Shown here piece by piece: positions 8,852 to 18,049 of a DNA stretch of 61,511 nt. The DNA is from Nesterenkonia muleiensis (GTDB lineage Bacteria; Actinomycetota; Actinomycetes; Actinomycetales; Micrococcaceae): assembly GCF_003600155.1 (NCBI RefSeq), contig NZ_QWLD01000053.1, forward strand, positions 1 to 61,511. Direction: 5' to 3'. The stretch's first letter is position 1; every line of letters starts with the position of its first letter. Position numbers and translations under genes: made by a program. Under the pieces are notes generated by a model, which saw nothing but the letters and a program-made list of their open reading frames with translations, was not told the origin of the DNA and ran no database searches.

Positions 8852-9601
8852 CTATCGCCGCTGAGTCCACACCAGGCCGGCGATGCGGCCCTGCGCCTGA
8901 CCGGTCTGGTGGCTGCGGCGATGCGAAAAGAGGGCAGGATCCTCGATCGTACAGCCAGCAGCCTCATTCATCACGACGACGCCGGCTGAGGTCAGCACCG
9001 TGGCCGCCTCAGCGCGCAGGTCCAGTGCAGGAGTTCCCCAGCTGGTGGCCGACGCCAGGGCGGGCCGGGTTGCTGTGAGCTCATCGAACATCTGCTGCGG
9101 CACCTCGTAGCAGTCACCACAGGCACCGGGGCCGATCCATGCGGAGATGGACTCTGCTCCCCTGCTGCGCAGAACAGTCACGGTGTTTTCCAAGACTCCG
9201 GCGATCAGCCCGGATCGTCCAGCGTGAGCGGCTGCGGTCACCATGAGACCTTGCGGCCCGGAACCCACTAAAAGCACCGGCAGGCAGTCAGCCACCAGCA
9301 GGGCGATCGGCGCACCCTCTACGCTGACCCACGCATCTGCCGTCGGCGCCTCAGAGTCGGCTCGCTGAGCATCGGCATCCGCCAGATCAGCCGAGTGCAC
9401 CTGGTTCAGAAAGTGCAGCGCGCCTGATTCCAGACCGAGATGCGCCTCTAGGCGGCCACGGTTCGCCGCAGCGTGGTCGGGGTCTCCCACATGCGTGCCA
9501 AGATTCCCAGCCTCAACCGACGTGAAGCCCAGTTGCACACCCTCATGCTCGCCGCGCCACCAGAAGGTGCCCAACGTTTCCCGTCCTGCTTCGGTTTTCA
9601 T
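8852..9601 (-). CDS. pgeF: Peptidoglycan editing factor PgeF (YfiH family)
   Basis: PgeF removes wrongly incorporated residues from the peptidoglycan stem precursor; older annotation calls the family multicopper polyphenol oxidase. The 249-residue protein has the family's metal or catalytic triad: H69 in LNQVHS, C106 in ADCLPVLL and H126 in AAHAGRSGL. It lies between ftsZ and yggS, its conserved position in many Gram-positive bacteria, fitting a role in wall quality control. Confidence 0.93.
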   Translation of the reverse strand: MKTEAGRETLGTFWWRGEHEGVQLGFTSVEAGNLGTHVGDPDHAAANRGRLEAHLGLESGALHFLNQVHSADLADADAQRADSEAPTADAWVSVEGAPIALLVADCLPVLLVGSGPQGLMVTAAAHAGRSGLIAGVLENTVTVLRSRGAESISAWIGPGACGDCYEVPQQMFDELTATRPALASATSWGTPALDLRAEAATVLTSAGVVVMNEAAGCTIEDPALFSHRRSHQTGQAQGRIAGLVWTQRR

Positions 9602-9691
9602 GGGCCTGTTGGGTTATCGCGGCTCTATAGCTGCATGAAAACCCGATACTGGCATGACAGATGCGGGCGGGCGCGTGAAGACGCAGAGCAT

Positions 9692-10891
9692 TTACTTCAG
9701 GAAGTCGGGAACGTCGAGGTCGTCGTCGTTCTTGCCGGTGTAGTCGGACTCCACGATCTCGGGAAGCTCCTCTTCGCCCGCCTCTGCACCTGAGCCTGCG
9801 GTGACACGTTCCTGCGGGGAGGTGTCCTGGGAACCGGCCGTGGAGGCATAGCCTCCGGCAGTGGCACCTGCCACCGGCGCCACCGGTGAGGACGTGCGCT
9901 CGGGCCTGGCCGGCGCCGCTGGGGCTGCCGGTTTGGAGGTCACATCGGGCTGGTCGAAGCCGGCGGCGATCACGGTCACCCGGGCCTCGTCACCCAGGGC
10001 GTCGTCGATCACCGCGCCGAAGATGATGTTGGCTTCGGGGTGGGCCACCTCCTGGACCAAGCGGGCGGCCTCGTTGATCTCGAAGAGGCCCAGATCGGAA
10101 CCGCCCTGGATGGACAGCAGCACGCCGTGGGCGCCATCGATGCTCGCCTCCAGCAGCGGGGAGGCGATCGCCAGCTCGGCGGCCTTGACCGCGCGGTCCT
10201 CACCATTGGCCGAGCCGATGCCCATCAGTGCGGAGCCCGCACCCTGCATCACCGACTTCACGTCGGCGAAGTCCAGGTTGATCAGGCCCGGGGTGGTGAT
10301 CAGGTCGGTGATGCCCTGCACGCCGGAGAGCAGCACCTGGTCGGCGGAGCGGAAGGCGTCCAGGACCGAGACGTTCTTGTCCGAGATGGACAGCAGACGG
10401 TCGTTGGGGATCACGATCAGGGTGTCGACCTCGTCGCGCAGCGCCTCGATGCCGGTGTCGGCGCTGGTGGCGCGGCGTCGGCCCTCGAAGGTGAACGGGC
10501 GGGTGACCACACCGATGGTCAGCGCGCCGAGGCTGCGGGCGATCCTGGCGACCACGGGAGCGCCGCCGGTGCCGGTTCCACCGCCCTCACCAGCGGTGAC
10601 GAAGACCATATCGGCCCCGCGCAGCACTTCCTCGATCTCCTCGGTGTGATCCTCAGCGGCCTGGCGGCCCACCTCTGGGTTGGCGCCAGCTCCCAGACCG
10701 CGGGTCAGCTCCCGCCCCACATCGAGCTTGACGTCAGCGTCTGACATCAGCAGTGCCTGGGCGTCGGTGTTGATGGCGATGAACTCCACGCCGCGCAGGC
10801 CGACTTCGATCATCCGGTTGACAGCGTTGACGCCGCCACCGCCGATGCCGACGACCTTGATCACGGCTAGGTAGTTGTTCGGTGTTGCCAC
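9692..10891 (-). CDS. ftsZ: Cell division GTPase FtsZ
   Basis: Tubulin homologue that forms the cytokinetic ring. 399 residues. The GTP-binding loop GGGTGTG is at 103-109, preceded by [16 protein letters not shown], and NTDAQAL is present. After the globular core (to about residue 315) comes a variable Pro/Ala linker and the C-terminal peptide [11 protein letters not shown], the SepF-binding tail. Translation starts at a GTG (10889-10891) with an AAGGG element about 10 bases upstream. It is separated from ftsQ by a methyltransferase island, so it must have its own promoter in 10892-11232. Confidence 0.98.
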   Translation of the reverse strand: MATPNNYLAVIKVVGIGGGGVNAVNRMIEVGLRGVEFIAINTDAQALLMSDADVKLDVGRELTRGLGAGANPEVGRQAAEDHTEEIEEVLRGADMVFVTAGEGGGTGTGGAPVVARIARSLGALTIGVVTRPFTFEGRRRATSADTGIEALRDEVDTLIVIPNDRLLSISDKNVSVLDAFRSADQVLLSGVQGITDLITTPGLINLDFADVKSVMQGAGSALMGIGSANGEDRAVKAAELAIASPLLEASIDGAHGVLLSIQGGSDLGLFEINEAARLVQEVAHPEANIIFGAVIDDALGDEARVTVIAAGFDQPDVTSKPAAPAAPARPERTSSPVAPVAGATAGGYASTAGSQDTSPQERVTAGSGAEAGEEELPEIVESDYTGKNDDDLDVPDFLK

Positions 10892-11232
10892 GTGAGTATG
10901 TCCCTTAGCTCTTGAATGAAGTCACAGGTGCACGAAGACCCCCGCCGGTGAGCGATGCCGAAGAACGACTCCTCACTGTCTTCCCCGTCTCCAGTGTGTC
11001 CGATGCCTACCGAGGCAGTTCGCGGTTGCCTCGGGAGGCTCAAGCACTGTCGACGCCGTCAATGGCTTGCCTGTGACCGGCCGGGAGTCTTCGTGACAGG
11101 GTCATTCTTCTGTTCCGCCTCCACCGCCAGCAAGGTTCAAGTTGAGCTTGAACCTTAGCCGACCGGGGGTGCGGCCTGCGTTGGAGTGCTGCTGTTCAGT
11201 TGTCCCGACCACCATACCTGCGCCAGCTGGAC
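10892..11232 (-). promoter_or_regulatory. ftsZ upstream region with two dyads
   Basis: About 340 bases without a gene between ftsZ and the ftsQ remnant. It holds a stem-loop at 11010-11034 (8-bp arms CCGAGGCA/TGCCTCGG, 9-base loop) and a perfect dyad at 11132-11156, described separately. I could not pick a convincing -35/-10 pair. By position this region carries the ftsZ promoter or promoters, which matter here because transcription from ftsQ is interrupted. Confidence 0.6.
11132..11156. promoter_or_regulatory. Perfect 10-bp dyad upstream of ftsZ
   Basis: Arms AAGGTTCAAG (11132-11141) and CTTGAACCTT (11147-11156) are perfect inverted repeats around TTGAG. There is no T tract on either side, so it is not a simple intrinsic terminator. 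Its length and symmetry suit a dimeric regulator such as a MerR-type protein. It lies about 240 bases upstream of the ftsZ start. Confidence 0.55.
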
Positions 11233-11544
11233 TCACCTGGCAACCGGAGTCGACGGCGTGGACATGTCGGTGAGTGCTTCAAGGACAGCCCGCTGCACCG
11301 TGTTGGACGGGACCACCAAGGCCCCACCGGGAGCATGTGGGGTGCCTGCCTCCAGGCTCACCGGCTCTCCCGGAGACGAGATGAACTCCTCCAGCGATTC
11401 CGGTTCGGTCGTAGCGGATCGCAGGATCGTCTGAACGGCATCGTTGAGCTGCCGACAATTCCTCAGCACCACGATCGGATGCTGTGCGGAAAAGCCGGAC
11501 TGCCGTGCTTGTCGGATGGAAGGACGTCTGGCACAGACATTCAC
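11233..11544 (-). pseudogene. Decayed second copy of the ftsQ 3' end
   Basis: The minus-strand frame (up to 103 residues) ends in DMSTPSTPVAR, nearly the same as the DISTPSTPVTR end of the intact FtsQ at 13304. Upstream, EPVSLEAG...GALVVPSN..QRAVLEALT aligns with DSVQLELGDGRTIVWGSDE...AAVLQAIL of FtsQ. At DNA level 11233-11269 matches 13304-13340 at 32 of 37 bases. Similarity fades toward the 5' side and no start or membrane segment is present, so this is a fragment. It looks like the original ftsQ tail displaced when the neighbouring methyltransferase cassette arrived with its own ftsQ end. Confidence 0.7.
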
Positions 11545-11623
11545 CGAAGACTGCGCCGCCTCAAGGAAGAATCAGGGTGGGCCCTGTGCTCGTATCGTGT
11601 AGTCGGGGTAGGTGGAGGAACCG

Positions 11624-13258
11624 TCATTCTTCCAGTCCGCTCGGAGACCGTAATCGCCGGGCCATCAGCCGGCCCCATGCCCGGTGAACCCGCACAACAT
11701 CGCCGACCTCAGCACCCAAACCCTCACAAAGCAGCAGGCGGCTGCGCTCCACCAGCAGATCCTCCACCGGATCACGGGCACGCAGACGACTGTCCAGGTG
11801 CGCCAGTTCCTCCCGCGTGACCACTACCTCCGGCACCGGCAGTGTGCGGATCTCTGAGGGCACCAGCTCCAGCACTCCTCCTCCGTAGCTGCGCCCTGCC
11901 ATCTCCGCTCCCAACGCGGTGACGGAGTTGAGGAAACCTCCGGCCAGGGACACCGCGTCGCCGCGGGCACGTATCCGGTATGCGGTGTCTGTGGTGTAGG
12001 CACCGGCGTCGTTGACGATGAGTCGGGGCACAATGTGCGAACGCTTCAGTAATCCCAGCGCGGTGGACCACACCGAAGGCACGTCGTACCACGGTGTACG
12101 TATCCTGCACTTGTAGCGCTCGTGCAGGCCCTGGCGCTCACCTTCGAGAATGTACCGCTGCGCGCCTGAAGGGAGTTCGCCAAAAGGAACAGCGCCGAAT
12201 CGTAGAAAATTGGTCGTCGATCCGCGGCTGGCGTTGGTTTCATGCACTGCGCGGTCATAAACGATCCCCGGAACATGATTGCTCCGGCCGAACATCGCAT
12301 GAGCGAACTCGTGGAGGTCATACTCCTCCACGACACTGTCGGGCACCAGGAAGAACTTATTCGCTCCGGTCACGATGCCCACAGAGACCTCGGCCAGCTC
12401 ATGGAACTTTCTCATCTGCGGCAGCCCCAGGATTCGCGCGTATGCGGCCTGCTCATCATGACTGAGCAGTGCCTGCATCCACTTCGACGGCGACGCCGCA
12501 GTGGGCATGAAGGGCTGGGCCCTGAACATCGCTGAAGGGTCCACACCCAAGAAGTCATGGGTGGGCTCGTGGCGGATGCTCAGAGCGCAGTCCTCGGAAG
12601 AGTGGACATGCCGCTTCACCGCCATGAGCAGCACCGTCCCCTGCAGCGCCTCCTCGAAGATGAGCTGCTGGGGCTCTATGACCAGCACGTGGGCGCACTG
12701 CTGCAGCAGGAACTGCCGAAGACCACCAGCATGAATGACATTGAGCAGCTCTGCAGGGATGACCATGGCCAGGCGGCCACCCGGCTTCAGCCTGTCGAGG
12801 CTGTCAATGACAAACGGGGCCCACGCATTGAGGTGCTTGGTGAAAGGCAGTCCATGCCTTGCATACAGGACTCTGGCGAGTTCCTGAGTTTCCGTGCTGA
12901 GGAACTGGTAGCGGATGTACGGAGGGTTGCCCACCACGGCGTCATAGCTGGGTTGGTCTGCTTGGTCGGCAAACTGGAGAAAGTCCATGGTGAATACCCG
13001 ACGTTGGGGCGTCTCCTCGCCCAACACTGCTTGAGCGCGCTGGGCTTCGTCGGGGTCCAGCTCCACGCCGTGAACAATCTCAGGCGGCGGGTCCACGGAC
13101 ATCACCTGATGGAAGAACGCCCCGTCCCCGCAGCTGGGCTCAAGCACGGATTGGGCACCCTCAGCCAGCGCCCACGTGGTGAGAAATCGCGCGACCGCAG
13201 CGGGGGTGTAGTACCCCCCGCGCAGCTTGTCATAGGTCTGGTCGGCTTTCAGCTTCAT
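11624..13258 (-). CDS. Solitary N6-adenine DNA methyltransferase (gamma-type)
   Basis: A 544-residue class I SAM-dependent DNA methylase. The SAM-binding motif VLEPSCGDGAF is at 39-48 and the catalytic NPPY of N6-adenine methylases at 111-114 (VVGNPPYIRY). An N-terminal GGYYTP motif is typical of Type II gamma-class enzymes (Eco57I, TaqI and BsuBI/PstI groups). Residues from about 290 on, beginning VSVGIVTGANKFFLV, look like a TaqI-type target-recognition domain. No restriction gene is next to it. It sits between ftsQ and ftsZ, where no gene is usually found, and is bracketed by two ftsQ 3' ends, so it was probably acquired. The recognition site cannot be read from the sequence. Confidence 0.85.
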   Translation of the reverse strand: MKLKADQTYDKLRGGYYTPAAVARFLTTWALAEGAQSVLEPSCGDGAFFHQVMSVDPPPEIVHGVELDPDEAQRAQAVLGEETPQRRVFTMDFLQFADQADQPSYDAVVGNPPYIRYQFLSTETQELARVLYARHGLPFTKHLNAWAPFVIDSLDRLKPGGRLAMVIPAELLNVIHAGGLRQFLLQQCAHVLVIEPQQLIFEEALQGTVLLMAVKRHVHSSEDCALSIRHEPTHDFLGVDPSAMFRAQPFMPTAASPSKWMQALLSHDEQAAYARILGLPQMRKFHELAEVSVGIVTGANKFFLVPDSVVEEYDLHEFAHAMFGRSNHVPGIVYDRAVHETNASRGSTTNFLRFGAVPFGELPSGAQRYILEGERQGLHERYKCRIRTPWYDVPSVWSTALGLLKRSHIVPRLIVNDAGAYTTDTAYRIRARGDAVSLAGGFLNSVTALGAEMAGRSYGGGVLELVPSEIRTLPVPEVVVTREELAHLDSRLRARDPVEDLLVERSRLLLCEGLGAEVGDVVRVHRAWGRLMARRLRSPSGLEE

Positions 13259-13303
13259 GGCGACTTCACTCTAACGACCGCCGCGGACACCACGGATTGC
13301 GGC

Positions 13304-14065
13304 TCACCGGGTCACCGGAGTCGAGGGCGTGGAGATGTCGATGGTCGACGCCTCCTGAAAGTCCTGCTCCTCGGAGCCGAGGATTGCCTGGAGCACAGCA
13401 GCCTTCTCCTCCCCACGCTCATCGGAGCCCCAGACGATGGTGCGCCCATCGCCCAGTTCCAGCTGGACCGAATCGATGGAGTCCGCAGTGGCCGAGTCCA
13501 GCTGCGACCGTGCCTCCTCAGGCAGCTGGCCCAGCACAGAGACGATGGTGCCGAAAACTGCCTCATCCTGCAAAGCGGCTTCGGAGGAGATCTCCGGGGT
13601 CGCATAGTCACCGGCCTCCAGCTGCTCAGCACCGGCGAAGGTCCGTATCACCTCACCGTGCTCGGAGAACAGCAGCACGTCTGAGTCTTGGTGAACCTCC
13701 GCCACCGGTGGGTGCTCCATGACCTCCACGTGCAGGGTGTCCGGCAGCTCGATGTAGGCAGAGACATCGGCGACCACGTTCTCCTGCTCCAGCCGCTGCC
13801 TGACGGCGCCGCTGCTGACCTGGGCCACCGGCTCCCCGTAGAGGTCGGCCAGCAGCTCATCGGCACGCTGATCGGTCAGCAGCTCATTGCCCTGGAGCTC
13901 AATGCTGCGCAGCGGAAGCAGCGGGGAGAAGTAGAGGGTGGCCACCAGTCCCAGCAGGACGGCGAGGGCCGCGCCAAGGGCCGTCAGGGCTCGACGACGG
14001 CGCCTGGTCACCCTGGTCACCTCCGGCTCGGGGAACTCCAGAGCCGTTTCAGTGCCGGCACTCAC
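13304..14065 (-). CDS. ftsQ: Division septum protein FtsQ/DivIB
   Basis: A bitopic divisome protein that couples FtsL/FtsB to septal synthesis. 253 residues: short cytoplasmic tail rich in Arg (about 16-25), one membrane segment (about 26-47), POTRA domain starting LRSIELQGNELLTDQ (about 52-120), and an extracytoplasmic FtsQ domain with the conserved LELGDGRTIVWGS. The ATG overlaps the murC stop by 4 bases. The C-terminal STPSTPVTR recurs in the fragment at 11233, so the 3' part of this gene may have come with the methyltransferase cassette. Confidence 0.93.
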   Translation of the reverse strand: MSAGTETALEFPEPEVTRVTRRRRRALTALGAALAVLLGLVATLYFSPLLPLRSIELQGNELLTDQRADELLADLYGEPVAQVSSGAVRQRLEQENVVADVSAYIELPDTLHVEVMEHPPVAEVHQDSDVLLFSEHGEVIRTFAGAEQLEAGDYATPEISSEAALQDEAVFGTIVSVLGQLPEEARSQLDSATADSIDSVQLELGDGRTIVWGSDERGEEKAAVLQAILGSEEQDFQEASTIDISTPSTPVTR

Positions 14066-15462
14066 CCGGTGGACTCCTGGAGGGCGGTGAGAATCTGCGG
14101 CGCCAAGGCAGTGACGTCGCCTGCGCCCAAGGTCAGCACCATGTCTCCGGGCTCAGCGGCCGCGACAACAGCCGCTACGGCTTCAGAGCGGCTGAGCACC
14201 GGATGGCCCAGCAGATGCGCGCTCACCCCGGCGATCGGTTTCTCACGGGCCGGGTAGATCTCCAGGACCACAGCTGTGTCGGCAGCGTTCAGCGCCTGCC
14301 CGAACTCAGCGGAGAAGTCACGAGTGCGGCTGAACAGATGCGGCTGGAACACCGCGTGGACACGTCCTGAGGCCGCGCCCTGGGCAGCACTGAGCACCGC
14401 GGCCACCTCGGTGGGATGGTGCGCGTAGTCGTCGATGACCCGCACGCCGTTGGCCTCGCCTGTGAGCTCAAAGCGCCGGGAGGAACCCCGGAACCACGCC
14501 AGCGCTCCGGCAGCCTCGGAGAGGCCGAGCCCGGCGGCCAGGCCGGCGCCCACTGCGGCTGTGGCGTTGAGGGCGTTGTGCTCACCCGGGGACGAGGGAA
14601 GCTCCAGGGGCCATGGAGAGTGGCCGGGCCAGTGCAGTGTGGCAGTCAGCCCCGTACCCTCCGGGGTGATCTCTGAGACCCGCAGATCCGCCTCTGCGGT
14701 GGTGCCGTAGGTGAGGATGCGGACCTCGCGGGCCGCTAAGGGTTCACGCACCTTCTGCAGCAGGGCGCGTGCTCCGGCGTCGTCCAGGCAGAGCACCAGC
14801 GCCCCAGTGGGCCGAATCCGTTCGGTGAAGTCGATGAAGACCTGTTCCACAGCTTCGGCAGTGCCGTAGTGGTCCAGGTGATCGGGCTCGACGTTGGTCA
14901 CCACCGCGATCTGCGGGGTGTAGTTCAGCAGCGAGCCGTCGGACTCGTCGGCCTCGGCCACGAACCACTGGCCCGAACCGAGCCTGGCGTTGGTGCCGAA
15001 GCCTGCCACGGTGGCGCCAATGGCGAAGCTGGGCTGGTAGCCGGCGACATCGAGCATCATCGCGGCCATCGAGCTGGTGGTGGTCTTGCCGTGGGTGCCG
15101 GCCACCGCGATGGCCTGGTGATCTGCCATACAGGCGGCTAGGCCCTCGGAGCGGTGGAGCAGCCTGAGGCCAGCGGCGGCCGCGGCGTCGTACTCGGGAT
15201 TGCCTGCGGTGGCCACCGAGGAGGCGATCACGGTGGTGATCGGTGAACCGGTCTCCGCTTCGACGGAGGCGATGTTCTGCCCGCTGTAGCCCACCCGCAC
15301 CGGAACCCCGGCCGCACGGAACTCCTCGAGCACGGGGAGCTCCTTGGCGTCGGTGCCGGAGATAGGTACCCCGGCGGCGAGCATCAGCCGGGCGACGGCG
15401 GAGACTCCCACCCCGGCCAGACCCAGAAAATGCACCCTCCCAAGGCTGTCCAGGCCGCTCAC
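14062..15462 (-). CDS. murC: UDP-MurNAc-L-alanine ligase MurC
   Basis: Adds L-alanine to UDP-MurNAc, the first step of stem-peptide assembly in the cytoplasm. 466 residues with the Mur-ligase layout: N-terminal Rossmann domain (HFLGLAGVGVSAVARL), central ATPase with P-loop AGTHGKTTTS (121-130), and a C-terminal domain with the conserved DDYAHHPTEV. Overlaps murG and ftsQ by 4 bases each, part of the tightly packed dcw operon. Confidence 0.97.
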   Translation of the reverse strand: MSGLDSLGRVHFLGLAGVGVSAVARLMLAAGVPISGTDAKELPVLEEFRAAGVPVRVGYSGQNIASVEAETGSPITTVIASSVATAGNPEYDAAAAAGLRLLHRSEGLAACMADHQAIAVAGTHGKTTTSSMAAMMLDVAGYQPSFAIGATVAGFGTNARLGSGQWFVAEADESDGSLLNYTPQIAVVTNVEPDHLDHYGTAEAVEQVFIDFTERIRPTGALVLCLDDAGARALLQKVREPLAAREVRILTYGTTAEADLRVSEITPEGTGLTATLHWPGHSPWPLELPSSPGEHNALNATAAVGAGLAAGLGLSEAAGALAWFRGSSRRFELTGEANGVRVIDDYAHHPTEVAAVLSAAQGAASGRVHAVFQPHLFSRTRDFSAEFGQALNAADTAVVLEIYPAREKPIAGVSAHLLGHPVLSRSEAVAAVVAAAEPGDMVLTLGAGDVTALAPQILTALQESTG

Positions 15463-16550
15463 CGAGCTGCCTCCAGCACAGCATGGGCCATACGCTCATC
15501 GGCGTCGGTGATGCCTGAGGAGGCCGAGTGCTGCTGCATAGTGGCCAGTAGCCGTGGATCCTCCAGCAGCGGCAGAATGTTCCGTCCCATCCAGTCGCGG
15601 GTGAAGTGTTCGTCTTTGACCAACAGCGCTCCTCCTGCCTCGACCAGGCTGCGGGCGTTGAGCTCCTGCTCCCCGTTGCCGACAGGCAGCGGAACAAAGA
15701 CTGCCGGCAGACCGACGGCGGCCACCTCACACACGGTCGCCGCCCCAGCCCGGGCCACGATCAGGTCTGCCGCGGCGTAGGCCAGGTGCATACCGTCGAG
15801 GTATTCGCGCTGGAGGTACCCCGGAGTGGTCAGCAGCTCGCCCGAACTGTCACGCACCTGCTTGTCACCGCCGGTCAGGTGTAGCACTTGGGCCCCGGTG
15901 CTCAGCAGGTCCTCCAGCGCCTCGGCGACTGCCGTGTTCAGGTTCAGCGCTCCCGAGGAGCCCCCGGTGATCACCAGGGTGGTGCGCTCCGGGTCCAGGC
16001 CGAGCTCCTGGCGGGCGCGGCTGCGCAGCGACTCACGGTCCAGCTGGGAGATGTCCTGGGACATCGGCATGCCCACATGCACTGCGCCTTTCAGCGGCGT
16101 GTCCGGGAAGGCGGTTCCCACGAACTTCGCTGTGCGGGCGCCGAGCCGATTGGCCAGCCCCGGACGGGCATTGGCCTCATGGACCACCACGGGGAGGCCG
16201 AGTTTCTTCGCCGCACGGTACACTGGCGGGCAGACGTACCCGCCGACGCCGAGGACCGCATCGACGCCCCTGCGTGTCAGGATTGACTCAGCCTCCGCTG
16301 TCGCCTGCCCGAACCGGGAGGGGAAGCTCAGCGCAGCACGGCCGGGACGGCGCGGGAAGGGAACCTTCTCAATGAGATCGAGCTCGTAGCCGGCCTCGGG
16401 GACCAGGCGGGTCTCCAACCCGGCTGCGGTGCCGATCATCGATTGCGCGGCTGTGGAGTCCAGCCGTCTGATGGCAGCGGCGATGGCGAGCATGGGACTG
16501 ATGTGTCCGGCAGTTCCTCCGCCGGCGAGGACGACGGTGGCAGCTGTCAT
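15459..16550 (-). CDS. murG: Lipid II synthase MurG
   Basis: Transfers GlcNAc from UDP-GlcNAc to lipid I on the inner membrane face, giving lipid II. 363 residues, GT-B fold. The N-terminal GGGTAGHISP (10-19) is the conserved glycine loop that contacts lipid I; the C-terminal ARAGAATVCEVAAVGLPAVFVPLP is the UDP-GlcNAc site. I chose the ATG at 16550 because AAGGA lies 5 bases upstream, while the ATG at 16565 has no ribosome-binding site. Confidence 0.96.
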   Translation of the reverse strand: MTAATVVLAGGGTAGHISPMLAIAAAIRRLDSTAAQSMIGTAAGLETRLVPEAGYELDLIEKVPFPRRPGRAALSFPSRFGQATAEAESILTRRGVDAVLGVGGYVCPPVYRAAKKLGLPVVVHEANARPGLANRLGARTAKFVGTAFPDTPLKGAVHVGMPMSQDISQLDRESLRSRARQELGLDPERTTLVITGGSSGALNLNTAVAEALEDLLSTGAQVLHLTGGDKQVRDSSGELLTTPGYLQREYLDGMHLAYAAADLIVARAGAATVCEVAAVGLPAVFVPLPVGNGEQELNARSLVEAGGALLVKDEHFTRDWMGRNILPLLEDPRLLATMQQHSASSGITDADERMAHAVLEAAR

Positions 16551-16568
16551 GTGGTTCCTTTGCATGGT

Positions 16569-18038
16569 TCAGGCGCGGGCGGTCTTGTGCAGCGGTGCCA
16601 GTGTAGACCGCCTGGGAGTCTTCTTCCTGCGTCGCTTCGGCGTTCGAGCCTCCAGGCGCTGCCGCCGGGCAAAGTTGAGGATTACCCCGACGGCTAGCAG
16701 CGAACAGGCCAGCGCCGATCCGCCGTGGGAGATGAACGGCAGCGGAACCCCGACCACCGGGATGAGACCTGTCACCATGGCAATGTTGATGAACGCCTGG
16801 CAGACCAGCCAGGCGATGATCCCCATGCAGACCAGTTTGACGAAGCGACCGTGGTGGTCGTCTGCGGTGACCCCGTTGGCTACCCGGAAGATCCCCACGA
16901 CCAGCACAGCAAAGAGTCCGAGCACGGTGACCGCACCCAGCAGGCCCAGTTCCTCGCCGATGATGGTGAAGATGAAGTCGTTGTGGACCGCGGGGATGTA
17001 GTCCCACTTCTGGCGCGACTGACCCAGTCCCACGCCCCAGAACCCGCCAGAGGCCAGAGCGTAGAGACCCTGATCGGTCTGGTAGCAGGGCTGAGTGGGG
17101 TGGTCGCAGTTCATGCCCAGCCAGGCGTAGACGCGCATCATGCGGTAGGGAGTGAGCCACATCAGCAGCGCCACTGCGCCGACGGCGAGCGTGCCCGCAA
17201 GCATGAACCAGCGGATGCCGACTCCAGCGGCGAAGAGCATGGCGCCGACCATGACGATGATGACGATGCTGGTGCCCAGGTCACCGCCTGCGAGAATCAG
17301 CACAAGCACCGAGAGCGCACCGGGAGCCACGAAGGGCATCATCCAATGGGTGAACTGGGTGACCAGCCTGCCCTTGCGAGCCAGCACAGAGGCACCCCAG
17401 AGAACCAGCGCAAGCTTGGCCACCTCGGAGGGCTGGCCCTGGACCGGGCCGATCCTCAGCCAGTTGGTGGAACCGCCTGCGGTATGCCCCCATGGAGAGA
17501 ACACCACCAAAGCCAGCAGGACCCCGGCGACGATCATCGACGCCCAGCCGATCCAGCCCAGCCAGCGGGTGGGGACCAGGGTCAGAACCAACATGCCCAC
17601 CAGCCCGACGCCGGCCCAGACTGCTTGTCTGGTCGCCGTGGTGAAGGCTTGGCCTCCGCTTTCGACCGAGGTGGAGGAGAGCACCATGGTCAGCCCGAAG
17701 GCGGCAAGGGCGATGGTGGCGCCCAGCACCAGCCAGTAGTTGGTATAGGGGTTACCCCCTTCGAAGATGCGCCAGAACGTTTTGACCCTCTCGGCACGGG
17801 CCGCAGCGCGCTGGGCTTTCCACGCCCTGCCTGCAGAGCCGTCGGAGGGCTCGCGGCCTTCAACCAGGCTGAGGTGCTGGCGCGTGATCTCCCCGGTGGG
17901 CTGTTCAGTGCTGGCCCCGCCGGCGGCACGGATCTCACCGTTGCTCTGCTCTGCTGGCAGCTCATGGGCCGCCTCGGGCGAGTCTGCGCTCGGTGGGCTC
18001 AGGAGGGAGGTGGGGAGGCGTGGTGCCCGCTTGTCCAT
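16569..18038 (-). CDS. ftsW: Septal SEDS glycosyltransferase FtsW
   Basis: Polymerises lipid II at the septum together with the transpeptidase FtsI. 489 residues with an unusually long N-terminal cytoplasmic region of roughly 95 residues, then about ten membrane segments of the SEDS/RodA-FtsW family. Family signatures include QPSEVAKLALVLWGASVLA, the long extracytoplasmic loop with QTDQGLYALASGGFWGVGLGQSRQKW, and PFISHGGSALACSLLAVG. A basic tail rich in Arg and Lys ends the protein. Confidence 0.96.
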   Translation of the reverse strand: MDKRAPRLPTSLLSPPSADSPEAAHELPAEQSNGEIRAAGGASTEQPTGEITRQHLSLVEGREPSDGSAGRAWKAQRAAARAERVKTFWRIFEGGNPYTNYWLVLGATIALAAFGLTMVLSSTSVESGGQAFTTATRQAVWAGVGLVGMLVLTLVPTRWLGWIGWASMIVAGVLLALVVFSPWGHTAGGSTNWLRIGPVQGQPSEVAKLALVLWGASVLARKGRLVTQFTHWMMPFVAPGALSVLVLILAGGDLGTSIVIIVMVGAMLFAAGVGIRWFMLAGTLAVGAVALLMWLTPYRMMRVYAWLGMNCDHPTQPCYQTDQGLYALASGGFWGVGLGQSRQKWDYIPAVHNDFIFTIIGEELGLLGAVTVLGLFAVLVVGIFRVANGVTADDHHGRFVKLVCMGIIAWLVCQAFINIAMVTGLIPVVGVPLPFISHGGSALACSLLAVGVILNFARRQRLEARTPKRRRKKTPRRSTLAPLHKTARA

Positions 18039-18049
18039 GCTGGTCCTCC

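Noticed and set aside
11132-11156. Perfect dyad read as a rho-independent terminator
   Set aside because: No T tract on either strand; the arms are only moderately GC-rich.
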